Assembly (NCBI GenBank): GCA_020740775.1
Contig: JAHEWK010000005.1
Coordinates: forward strand, 310,001 to 374,000
Length of the DNA: 64,000 nt
Direction: 5' to 3'
Origin: Ilyonectria destructans
Lineage: Eukaryota > Ascomycota > Sordariomycetes > Hypocreales > Nectriaceae
Of this stretch, positions 12,928 to 21,967 are shown piece after piece. Numbering within the stretch: the first letter of the stretch is position 1; every line of letters begins with the position of its first letter. The position numbers and the translations under genes were made by a program. The notes under the pieces were generated by a model. That model was given only the letters and a program-made list of their open reading frames with translations. It ran no database searches and was not told the origin of the DNA.

Positions 12928-13125
12928 TCAAGATCTCCTGGGGAGATTCACTGACCGACGCCTTGCATATCCTATACGCTCCGCAGCATGATACCGTTTG
13001 ATTTGTACCAATTGTAGATATGTAAGTACAAGGCTGATCAATGATGTGAGGGCAGTGAAGAGTCCAAAAAACAATGCCATAATGTCATTTTTGTTGAATG
13101 TTGGACTCGAAGGATCGCTGCTCAT
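12928..13125 (-). CDS. one-helix small protein, hypothetical
   Basis: A 65-codon single-exon frame. After a short polar N-terminus (MSSDPSSPTFNKND) comes one clear hydrophobic helix (IMALFFGLFTALTSLISLVL), then a basic tail (QIKRYHAAERIGYARRRS). The layout of Ser/Pro head, single span and basic tail recurs in short fungal proteins of unknown role. A GT at the end of the frame could splice to a further exon, so the C-terminus is uncertain. No function is assigned. Confidence 0.45.
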   Translation of the reverse strand: MSSDPSSPTFNKNDIMALFFGLFTALTSLISLVLTYLQLVQIKRYHAAERIGYARRRSVNLPRRS

Positions 13126-13922
13126 ATCGTCTCCGAACTACCGGAACGGTTGCTGGTATGATGTGTAAAGTGATTTTTCAATGGAAGAGAGTAAGTGTGC
13201 GGGCGTTTTGACTACAAATTTCGTACAATAGGGGAGAACTTCCCCGTCTTTAACCTGCTACTCTGTATGGTATGGTGACCACAGAATACGTGGAAAATGC
13301 GCCCTGTTGTGCTGACATTGAAATTCAGAGTGCGACAGAGTGCGACCGGGTATCCAGAATTCAATCATTCATTGCAGTGGTGGGCCGATAATCACCAGAT
13401 ATAGCATAAGAACGAAGTGCGAAGTGCGACCTGGTAGTGAGGGAGTCAGGTGGGCGATGTTCCAGAGTCTCAGCCATTCATCGCGTGACACGAATGGCGC
13501 ACTAAGAAGTGCGAAGTGCGACTGCCTAAGGTGGTGGCCTGACACCGCTGTATTTATCTGCTGCTATTGCTTCTACTGTATGGCCCAGGTAGGCTGAGAG
13601 TTGGTGGGCATGGTGACAGATGTGCAATTTGGTACCCTACGTCACGATAGAAGTGGAATGTTCAGTGATGTTGCCGCCGTTCGATCACACCACGAATACA
13701 CCAGCGTGGGCCATGTTGGTGTGGCTTAGAACTGCACACTCACATCTGGTCGCAGTTTGTCGGACTATAAACTGCCAGCAATACCGGAAGCTAATCTAGA
13801 GATGACGATCCGTAATGTACCCGAGGCGATTGAATTGCACCTGCCGGTCAATCACGAAAGATCAAATCATTTTTACCCTACAAAGGGATAATTATTTTCT
13901 TCTCCCACGACGCATTTGCAAC
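13126..13922. other. intergenic; divergent promoter region with paired repeats
   Basis: Lies between the minus-strand one-helix gene and the plus-strand Zn2Cys6-ankyrin gene. No gene was seen. It holds three paired GTGCGA repeats, described separately. Confidence 0.45.
13330..13522. repeat. degenerate ~90-bp repeat with paired GTGCGA motifs
   Basis: GTGCGA occurs six times as three close pairs, starting at 13330/13340, 13417/13424 and 13509/13516. The second and third pairs are identical over 16 bases (AAGTGCGAAGTGCGAC at 13415-13430 and 13507-13522). The pairs are 87 and 92 bases apart, and the sequence between them shows weak similarity (CATTCATTGC against CATTCATCGC), suggesting a decayed tandem repeat. 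Confidence 0.6.
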
Positions 13923-15670
13923 ATGTCGTCTGGAAACGAATCAAGACTAGAGTCTCATGATGAATCTTCGGATACCCTCCAAACATTGAACGTGGAAATA
14001 AGGAAACACAAAAGGTTGGGCCAGCGGCTTCAAATGTTGAGTTGTAGCTTCTGTCGGAAGGACAAGAAAAAGGTGGGGGGTATCTTTTGTCGCAAGCAAC
14101 ACTCATCTGACTTCAATCTAAACAGTGTATCCCACAATCTAGGAAATGGCCGAAAAAATGCAATCGTTGCGAGGAGAGAGGCCTTGCTTGTTCTGAACTG
14201 GTCCGGAAGGAGAGGAGGCGCAGAGTAAATCGCCTTGACGCAATTGAAACTGGGCTGAGTCGCCAGAATTAGCCTGAGCTCGAAATCGTGCCACCGAGCA
14301 CTCATTTACCAACCACAGAGCATGATGACCCCGTCGTTGACGACGACAGCCAGGCTTGGGATTTCAAAGATTTGTAGGTTTTACCCTTAATTCCCTTTGT
14401 CTTGGTTGCCATGGATTCGTATTGACGCCAGCGGTGAAGGAGCAATGCGATCGGCATGTTGCAGCTGGCTTCCGCTGAATACATTGAGCAAGAGGCGGCG
14501 AATCACGCTGCGATTGAGCATTTGCCCAATCATTGGGATCGAATTCATGGTTCCTTGATTGCGAGATTCTGCGATCTCGGCCAATTCCTGAAGGTCTTTC
14601 AACCCAGGCTGCAGTCCGAAGTTTTACGCAGGCTCGAACAGCACCAGGAGACCACTTCCAGAGAGTTCTTATTAAGGGCACTTGACACTATCGCTGATCC
14701 GGTATCCGGAACACTGATAAACCCACCTGTCTTTTCCACTTCCACCGCCTCGAGGCCAAAGGTGTTGCAACCTTCCGTGATTGCAAACGCGCTCCGAAAC
14801 AGGGCCATCAGCCTGGCTGCAGAGGGACAATGGTCCTTGGCAATTTTAAGCCACCAGAAGAGCCTAGCGCATCATCAGAGGCAGCCAGACTCGAGTTTTT
14901 CAACATCCCTAAAGTCTCGTGATATACCGAATGTCATGGCCAAAACTGCGAAGAAGTTCGGATTGAAAGATGACTATTCCGTGCCAGAATTCTGGGCTTG
15001 GACATCTACAATTTATCCAAATATTCTACCCACGTCAAGAACCGAGATTATGGAGACACTTTTCATCAAGACTTGGATCGGGTTTGATGACGCCCTTGAC
15101 TTGGTTGGGGGAAGGGTTCTTCAATATGCCTCTCCAAAGGTTTGGAAAAGCGTCTTCTGGTGGCTTTGTAAGAACCAAAGCATTCCCAAGGTAGACATTG
15201 ATGGCCGCACGGGACTGCACCTAGCTGTCCTCCTAGGAATGGAAGACGAGATAACTTTGCTGTCAAGAACATCTAATTTCAACCTTTCGAAGAAAGACAA
15301 CAACGGGAGAACGCCTCTTCACTTGGCTGCAATTATCGGCAACAAATCGGTTTGCGACACTCTTCTTTCTGCTGAGAACGTCGGCGATGCTGTTCTGGCT
15401 AAAGATGTGGAGGGACGACTCCCTCTGTGGTATGCGGCAGAGGCAAATAAGCGGGAGGTTTTTAGCAAGTTTTTGGACACGACGCTCAGCCACACGAGCC
15501 TAACAAAACTTTGCTCAGACATTGACAAGGACGGTAATAATTTGGTTCAATACTGCACAGCACATGGGCTTGCTGGATCAGAGCTGTGGCGATTGGCTGA
15601 ATATTCCGGCTTCCCTGATCGGACGAGCTTCTGCCCGAATCCTTTTGGAGCTCGCGAGGGGTCCTGGTAA
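13923..15670 (+). CDS. Zn2Cys6 zinc-finger plus ankyrin-repeat protein
   Basis: Preferred model: exons 13923-14072, 14126-14224, 14273-14373 and 14440-15670, giving 526 residues in frame. The first splice joins CSFCRKDKKKC to CNRCEERGLAC, completing a C-x2-C-x6-C...C-x2-C-x6-C fungal DNA-binding cluster at about residues 41-73, followed by a basic stretch. A middle region without recognised motifs follows. Ankyrin repeats occupy about residues 360-450 (DGRTGLHLAVLLGMEDEI, NGRTPLHLAAIIGNKSV, EGRLPLWYAAEANKREV). The weak point is intron 2 (14225-14272, 48 bases). If it is not spliced, the frame ends at a TAG at 14270-14272 and only a 65-residue zinc-finger peptide is made. A DNA-binding domain joined to ankyrin repeats is an unusual pairing. 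The gene could equally be a nonsense-interrupted pseudogene. Confidence 0.6.
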
Positions 15671-16485
15671 ATTCATATGCCATTCATTGATGAAAGCCCT
15701 TAATTTCCTTGAGTATTACACTAGGGCGGTGGGTAAATAGATTGGCTAGAAGAGTGATTTGCTACTGGTATAAGGAAATCATTCAAGCTCTCGGTTTTCC
15801 TACCCGGCAAATACTTGCAACTTCTCTACTGCTCTCTAAATGGGTAGTGTTAGCGAAGGAACGCAGTGAACAAGACGTGACCCCAGTGATTATCTACCCA
15901 TTGCCGCGCAACACCTCATCGCGTCACCGCGGCCACGTCGTTTACAAAAGCATCCCTATCATATCCCCTAAGAGATGTCAGCTTTATGACTGGCCTGGCC
16001 TTTATTCTGACAGCAAGTACTGCCATACCGCAGCGGCCACGACCAGAGCTTTGGCGGCCTCAGCTACGAGGCCGGATAGCTCCCTCGCAACTGAGGACGA
16101 GGAACTTGCCGAGGCTTCGGGAACTTTTGCTTTTTGCCTCACCCTCCCCTCTTTACCCAGCCCCTATTGTTTGTGGGATTTCTTGATCCTCGCGCGCAGC
16201 CTTCAGCGTGGCCCGCTAGTGCACGTCTCTGTCTTATGAGCAGATGCGGCGCACGGTTGGGCTAACTTTAAGCCTGTCGATGGATTACTTGTTTTGACAT
16301 TAGCCCTTATGAAATAAGTAAGATAGAGAAAATGAAATTAATATATACCTTCTATAAAACCCTTCTTCCAGCGATTTTTAATAGCTGATACAGTAATAAA
16401 ATTAATAATCTTTTTTTTTTAGCATTCTTTTTTATTATTAAATAGATAATTTAATTAGTAGTATATAAACTGCAATAGATTAATC

Positions 16486-16529
16486 AGCTTTTTAAGAAGC
16501 TAGATTTTAAGTTTAGCTTCTTAAAGCTT
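16486..16529. repeat. inverted repeat (hairpin) in AT-rich block
   Basis: TTTAAGAAGCT at 16491-16501 and its exact complement AGCTTCTTAAA at 16515-16525 are separated by 13 bases. The arms extend a few bases further with one bulge. It lies in the AT-rich block and may be the end of a decayed mobile element. Confidence 0.5.
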
Positions 16530-16702
16530 AATTAAATACCAGAAAATAGAGTAACGCAGATTGAGCGCGCGGCTGTCCTGCTGCCGGGCGCCGGTACAAG
16601 ATTCCTCGGCTCTTCTTCCTCGGCTCTTCATAACGGCACATAGATTACTCTGGTGTTCAAGGGCCCCTTTTCCACCCCTTCCTGAGGCAGGTAGTTGTCT
16701 GC

Positions 16703-16710
16703 TATATAAG
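16703..16710 (+). promoter_or_regulatory. TATA box of secreted-protein gene
   Basis: TATATAAG lies about 90 bases before the start codon at 16799 and is followed by a pyrimidine-rich leader, a normal layout for a fungal promoter. Confidence 0.5.
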
Positions 16711-16798
16711 TTGAGGCTCTCGCCGTCGTTCTTGACCCCCCCCTCTTCTTGGCTTTTCTCTCCACCCAGAACCCGCTCAATCATACAATCTGTTCAAA

Positions 16799-17315
16799 AT
16801 GCTCGCTAGGATCATCCCCGCCGCTCTCTTCGCCGCGTCCGTCGCTAGCGGCGCCGCCGTCGAGACCAGACAGACGAGCCAGGTCGTCTTCTGCACCGAC
16901 GCCAACAACCGCGGTCTCTGCCGTGGCCAGCCCGTCGTGCTGAACACCTGCTGTAAGTCGCGTCGTCCCCTCCCTCCCTCCCCTCCCCTCGAGCCGATGC
17001 GCACCCATGCTGGCGAGCCTCGCTTACTGACTGGCAAATGCAGACAACCTTGACGCCATCAACGTCGACAACGCCGTGACCTCGTTCTGGTCCCCCTATG
17101 TCTGCGATTACTTCGAGTAAGTCGACTCTGGACCTGACGCCTTGGTCATGTCCCCGTTGCTAACGAAGCTCCCCACCCCCTCCTGTAGCAACCAGAACTG
17201 CAACGCCTCTGCTGGCTCTTTCCGCCTGTCTGGCAGCAACACGGACATTCCCGCCAGCAGCAACAGCGCTTTCAACGACAGGATCTCTTCGTTCCGCTGC
17301 GTGTCGCAGGCGTAG
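16799..17315 (+). CDS. small secreted cysteine-rich protein, beta/gamma-crystallin-like
   Basis: Three exons (16799-16952, 17044-17116, 17189-17315) encode 117 residues. A signal peptide (IIPAALFAASVASGAAV) is followed by a possible KEX2-type ETR site. The mature part has six cysteines, in the contexts VFCTDANNRGLC, VLNTCYN, YVCDYF, NQNCNAS and FRC. The end block NSAFNDRISSFRC, together with the early GLCRG segment, resembles one beta/gamma-crystallin motif unit, as also seen in secreted inhibitor-like proteins; this assignment is tentative. Size, secretion signal and even cysteine number are those of a candidate effector or an extracellular antimicrobial or inhibitor. It lies next to AT-rich repeat remains, a common setting for such genes. 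Function unknown. Confidence 0.8.
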
Positions 17316-18049
17316 GCTGGACGGTGGACGGTGGACGACGGGGAAAAAACTATCAGGGATCATGGGGAGGCTGGCGGGACAGCGCAAGTGCGGACGGCTC
17401 GGGGCCGGCAGTCCATTGCCGATACGATACCTACCATACCTACACATCAATATGGACAGCGTGAGCTCCTGGAACTGCACGCACCATCTGACAACTGTGT
17501 CACCGAGGCGTCTGTGGTTGATTGACTTGTCTTGTTCTAGGTACAAAACGTACCCTCCAGTGCGTAATAAAATAGAGTTAATCCCAATATGCACTTTGCT
17601 AGAAATAATCTGTCTAAACGGACCAGATATTTATGCAAGGTGGGGCATTGTCAAGGTCATGCCCAAGTACTCCTACCTTGACTCCACCACTTCAACCTGC
17701 AACAAACTGCCTGCCTTATTAGGCTGCTTACCCGCTTATTATACTACCTGCGACGGGGCACTCGCCTCAACTGAGGCGCAGCCGGGCTCGGACGGCGACA
17801 GGGCAGGGCGGGTATAAAGTGGTACTGGTAAGAGTGGCAAGCCCGCTAGCCTGATCTGGGCTGTGCCATTTGCTCGTCACTGGCAATCCACTGCAGCAGT
17901 ACTGTCTGTACTGTAGCAACTGTAGCTACGGGTACTTGGTACCTAATATGCCCACCTAGTACAGCCCAGTCCATCCTCCATAGATTACCTACAGCGGCCG
18001 CCGTGTTGACTCCCTCCCTAGCCACGTCACATTTAAGGACTCTACTTTA
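17316..18049. other. intergenic, no supported gene
   Basis: 3' region of the secreted-protein gene running into the LINE relic. The open frame at 17362-17817 has no motif. Confidence 0.4.
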
Positions 18050-19500
18050 CACCTTCAGAGAAGTATCTTAAGGCATTATCAGCCCTCTAAATAAAGGATA
18101 CTTAGGGGTATCTAGTAGTTTGGACAGAATATTTAGTATTAATATTCTCTATTTATATATAAGGAATTAAAGTTAAAGTACTAAAGGAGGTATGTAATAA
18201 TCTATATAAAGCTATTAGAGATATAAGGTAAGATATAGAAATAGTTATAGATATAGTAATTACAGGTAACTTTAACTGCTATAATTAGCTTTAAAGAAAG
18301 AAGAATATACTGCTGGAGAAATAAAGTAAAGCAGATTAAATTATTAATCTGATAAATAAATTTACTTTTAGTAATTTACTCTAAAGAGAAATAAAAACTT
18401 AATAAGATAGAGAATATAAATTAATAATTAATCTAATTCTAGCTTGTAAGAATCTAGTAACCTCAGCTGTTAAGTATATAATATACAGTATAGAGTATAG
18501 ATCTAAGTATTATACTATTAAGATAGAGTTTAATATTTTAATTCTTTTGCTAAAGGCCTAGAAATAACTCCTACTAAAAAACACACTATAGAAGGAAATT
18601 AACACCCAAATCGATACTATATTAGAGACTACCCTAACAGATAGAACTATATAGCAAAAGACAGACAGGCTTATATCAGTAGTGCTAGAGGCAGTTCGCA
18701 CTCTAACACCCAAAGCTAGGCTGTCGCTCTATATAAAGCTAAGCTGTCACCCTATATAAAGCGTTAGTAGACTTCAGACCTCATGCAACTCCAGCGTATA
18801 TATATACTGGAGAAATCACACTAGAGTATCAAGGCAAGTGTGACGGCCGTGCTTATTCTGGACTGTCGGTATAGGGTAGGCGCGGATTGTAGGGTTCAGG
18901 TCCTAGTAGGGATTAGGATGTTATGTATAAGTCGTAGTGCAGTTACTGCAAACGGGATAATACAGTAGAGTGAGGGTATTATATCTGGTAATATATAGCT
19001 GGTGCAGTAAGCTAGATAACCAAATTATATTAATAGCTGGTGAGGCTATCTTCTATAAAAGTGCTAAATAAGTATACTTATATACTTCGGCTACTCTAGT
19101 GGGCTCACTGGGTGCAAGTAAGTCCGACCTTATGGCTTATTATGGGCAAGTAAGTCGGATGTCCTGGCTCACTTATACGGGGTGAGTTTGGGATCTTGTT
19201 GTTATGTGAAAAAGTGGGTACGTTATGGTTCTGCCGGTTGTAACCGCCTGGTCCCAACCCGGGCCGTGACAGCGAGCAGGATGGGTATATAAAGAGCTCG
19301 AGAATACAGCCAAAGGAGCGGCAAAGCAGTACTACAATACCATCAGACGGCAGAAAAAGACGCACTGGAATAAGTTCCTAGCCGATAACGATAACATTTG
19401 GAAGGCAGCGAAGTATCTTAAATCTGGAGATAACGCAGCATTTAGCAAAGTGCCCCAGCTTATAAGGGCTGACAGCACGCGCACGGCCAACAACAGCTAA
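18050..19500 (+). mobile_element. degenerate Tad1-like LINE retrotransposon fragment
   Basis: Conceptual translation with many stops still shows the endonuclease landmark of a Tad1-like LINE (a G-[DN]-FN motif at about 18268-18290). The endonuclease-to-RT linker (VLEAVRTLTPKARLSPYIK) follows at about 18680-18740. After the nested solo LTR the same reading resumes at about 19291 as [20 protein letters not shown], then [17 protein letters not shown], ending at a TAA near 19498. The reverse-transcriptase core is missing. In the 5' part, stops and AT enrichment fit RIP; two expected adjacent Trp codons read TAG TAG just past 18755. Boundaries are approximate. A 21-base duplication (CTGTCRCYCTATATAAAGC, two copies) sits at about 18720-18757. 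Confidence 0.8.
18839..19271. mobile_element. solo LTR (433 bp) nested in the LINE
   Basis: The segment starts TGTGACGGCC and ends GGCCGTGACA, near-perfect inverted termini of the TGT...ACA form usual for LTR retrotransposons. It is flanked by GCAAG (18834-18838) and GCGAG (19272-19276), a 5-base target duplication with one transition. Removing it makes the LINE reading frame contiguous. No internal domain or second LTR is present, so it is a solo LTR left by recombination. It contains a TATAAAA-like box near 19056. Confidence 0.75.
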
Positions 19501-20208
19501 TATTTTACCATATCGCTAAGATAAAAACGTCAACACGACGTGTTCAAGTTCATCGACTTTAAGGACGCAGATTGAAACGTGGTAAACGGCAGCAATTGAA
19601 ACAGTACGGAGTATACTCTAATGGATGATCCAAGCTACAGGGAGCTCGTAAAAGATTCTCCTCTGTCTCAAGGTGGTGTCTGTGCGTGCGTTAGTTAGAG
19701 TCAGTTTGCTCGCAAAGTCTTCTAGAATAGGCTTGGGAAGTTGGGGATCACCACTCATCACCAGACTGGCAGCCGCTAAGGTTTCAGGTATGGGATAAAA
19801 CCGTACAAGAATGACTTGCCGAGGCTGAAATAGCCAGTTACGATGCCCAAGCGGGAGCTAAATGCGGAGAGAACCTGGACGGATCGTTTCTTATTGCGGG
19901 TAACGTTCGATTTTACCAATGGAATGGATTGAAACAGGCATGTGCGGAAAGCACAGGCCATTCGGTACTGTTTCCCAAAACGATATTGATTCACGAAGCC
20001 AGTGAAGGAGCCAGTAGCGAAACATGAGACCGCTCATATTCAAGCGCATGAGCCAAGAACGCCGGAAAAGGCTCCTGTGAGCGTTTGGAGCTTTTGATTG
20101 ATGGAATACGTTTCTTCGCGGGGACTTGAGCTCGGCTCACAGACGGGGAGCCGAGGCTCGCAATTCTAGAGCATGTCGTGGGAGTGGTGTTGATTGAGCT
20201 TCAAGTTT
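19501..20208. other. intergenic, cutinase upstream region
   Basis: No supported gene. Starts at the LINE end and leads to the cutinase TATA box; open frames are motif-free. Confidence 0.4.
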
Positions 20209-20216
20209 TATAAATA
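20209..20216 (+). promoter_or_regulatory. TATA box of cutinase gene
   Basis: TATAAATA lies 141 bases before the cutinase start codon, followed by a CT-rich leader. Confidence 0.6.
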
Positions 20217-20273
20217 CGTACGCTCATCCCGTTGTTGAGTTACTATCCAGACTCATCCAGCAGCTTCAAATCA

Positions 20274-20327
20274 ACATCTTTCACTTCTCTTACATCTTTC
20301 ACGTCTCTCGCATCTTTCACTTCTCTC
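20274..20327 (+). repeat. CT-rich 17-19-bp triple repeat in cutinase leader
   Basis: Three imperfect copies of ACATCTTTCACTTCTCT start at 20274, 20292 and 20310 in the probable 5' UTR, just before the cutinase ATG. Confidence 0.65.
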
Positions 20328-20349
20328 ATCACCCTCAGCAACCACCATC

Positions 20350-21107
20350 ATGAAGGTCTTCGCCATCACTTCTGTCCTCGCCGCCACGGTCGCGGCTCTG
20401 CCGGCTATGAACCCCAACCCCGTCATTGAAGCTCGACAGCTCGGTGGGAGCAGCACTCGCAACGATCTTTCCGACGGCGACAGCGCTTCCTGCCCCGGCG
20501 TCATCTTCATCTTTGCTCGTGGTTCCACGGAGCTTGGCAATCTGGTACGTAAACTCCCTCATTCACTGAACAACAGGATTCCATCTAACATATCCAGGGT
20601 ACTCTCGGCCCAAGAGTGGCTTCTAAGCTAGAGGCTGAGTACGGATCGGATGGCGTCTGGATCCAGGGCGTTGGTGGTGCATACCTCGCCACTCTCGGTG
20701 ACAACGCTCTCCCCCGTGGAACATCGACCGCTGCCATCCAGGAGATGCTCGGGCTCTTCGAGGATGCCAACACGAAGTGCCCAGATGCGACTCTTATCGC
20801 TGGCGGATACAGCCAGGGAGCTGCCCTCGCGGCCGCCAGCATCACGGACGTCGACTCCACCATCCGCGATAAGATCGCCGGCACTGTGCTCTTTGGGTAT
20901 ACCAAGAACCTACAGAACGGCGGCAAGATTTCGGAATACCCTGCGGATAGGACCAAGGTGTTCTGCAATGTCGGGGATCTCGTTTGCACCGGCTCGTTGA
21001 TCGTGGCGGCACCTCATCTGGCCTACCAGAGCGATGCCTCGGGTGCGGCGCCCGAGTTCTTGATCCAGCAGGTTGCTGCTGTTGGCGGTGGTTCCGCATC
21101 TGCTTAG
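20350..21107 (+). CDS. cutinase
   Basis: Secreted serine esterase that hydrolyses cutin polyesters of the plant cuticle (EC 3.1.1.74 family). Two exons, 20350-20544 and 20598-21107, give 234 residues, normal for a fungal cutinase. The N-terminus is a signal peptide ([16 protein letters not shown]) followed by a short propeptide. The family block [15 protein letters not shown] carries the oxyanion-hole region. The catalytic triad is Ser137 in [10 protein letters not shown], Asp192 in CNVGDLVC and His205 in APHLAYQSD; the two conserved disulfide pairs are present. A clear TATA box and CT-rich leader suggest an inducible, strongly transcribed gene. Its presence fits a plant-associated or saprophytic life. 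Confidence 0.95.
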
Positions 21108-21727
21108 GCAATGAAGTGAGACGTGAGATGTATATAGGCTGGCCTATTGCTTTTTAGGAGACATTCTTTCTTGGATTTGGTAGTTGATCTATCCATATTG
21201 TTTCTATTTGTACCAATTGACTTAGGCAACTGTGGTATTCATCAGGCGCCAGAATATTTTTCACCTAGCAAATCCCCGCTTGAATGCATTGCGACTCATT
21301 TACAGAACTCACAAACCCCGTGCCTGGTTACTACCGGTCCGAGACCCCCGGTTGGGCATGGGAGGACGCACAAGGCTAAAGATTTCCTATAGTGGCGTCC
21401 GACAGTTACAGCAAGAAGCACAAAGACAAACATAATAAGGCCATTGGCCAGGCCAACGTCAGATATTGTAGTAAGCTTCACAGGGTTATCGCTCTTTATT
21501 TGCTCGACACGCAAAGTTTATGCTTGCAGTTCTCGGCTAAGTACTACAGCAATGACAGAAGGATATCCAACTCAGTCCCATCCACCATGACCTGATCCTA
21601 GTCTTGCCCAACCATCACTAACCACTCTTCACAGCCAAAACAACCCACACCCGTATCAATATTGTCGCTGACGGGAATAACCCGGCCGAGAACACACAGC
21701 GCCACGAGGAGCTATTCACACGCTCCC
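21108..21727. other. intergenic, convergent 3' ends
   Basis: Between the 3' ends of cutinase (+) and the defensin-like gene (-). No supported gene. Confidence 0.45.
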
Positions 21728-21967
21728 TTAAGTCTTGCAGCAGCATCGCTTCGCAAACAAGCCGCAGTCGGTCTTGGCCATGTGGGAGAACTTGTAGGGC
21801 TTGCAGTAGTCTTCACACTTGCCGCTCCAAGAAATGCTGCAGCTGCTTCGGTTCCAGCATGTAGCCCGGGTTTCGGTGTCCCTGGACTGCAAATTGTTGA
21901 CGTCTTCGGAGGGGGCAGCCATGGCGCCAGCCAAGGTGCTAACGAGGAAAAAGACGCTGATCTTCAT
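21728..21967 (-). CDS. secreted defensin-like (CS-alpha-beta) peptide
   Basis: Single exon, 79 residues. A signal peptide (ISVFFLVSTLAGAMA) is followed by a short pro-segment with dibasic-like and ETR sites, then a mature peptide of about 43 residues with eight cysteines. The core reads C-x3-C (GKCEDYC), C (KTDCGLF), then C-x-C in RCCCK, which matches the CS-alpha-beta consensus of defensins with an extra N-terminal cysteine pair. Known members of the fold are antimicrobial peptides or ion-channel ligands; here an antimicrobial or effector role is inferred only from the fold. TATAAATA lies about 103 bases upstream. No introns, whereas many fungal defensin genes have one. Confidence 0.75.
   Translation of the reverse strand: MKISVFFLVSTLAGAMAAPSEDVNNLQSRDTETRATCWNRSSCSISWSGKCEDYCKPYKFSHMAKTDCGLFAKRCCCKT

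Larger units (their letters stand above)
15671..16798. other. intergenic, partly AT-rich
   Basis: 15671-16240 has no supported gene. From about 16250 to 16555 the sequence becomes strongly AT-rich, with poly-T and TA-rich runs, like decayed repeat DNA. It then returns abruptly to normal composition before the secreted-protein promoter. Confidence 0.5.

Noticed and set aside
15709..16239. 176-codon plus-strand frame after the Zn2Cys6-ankyrin gene
   Set aside because: No motif and no continuity with the ankyrin protein; treated as 3' flank.
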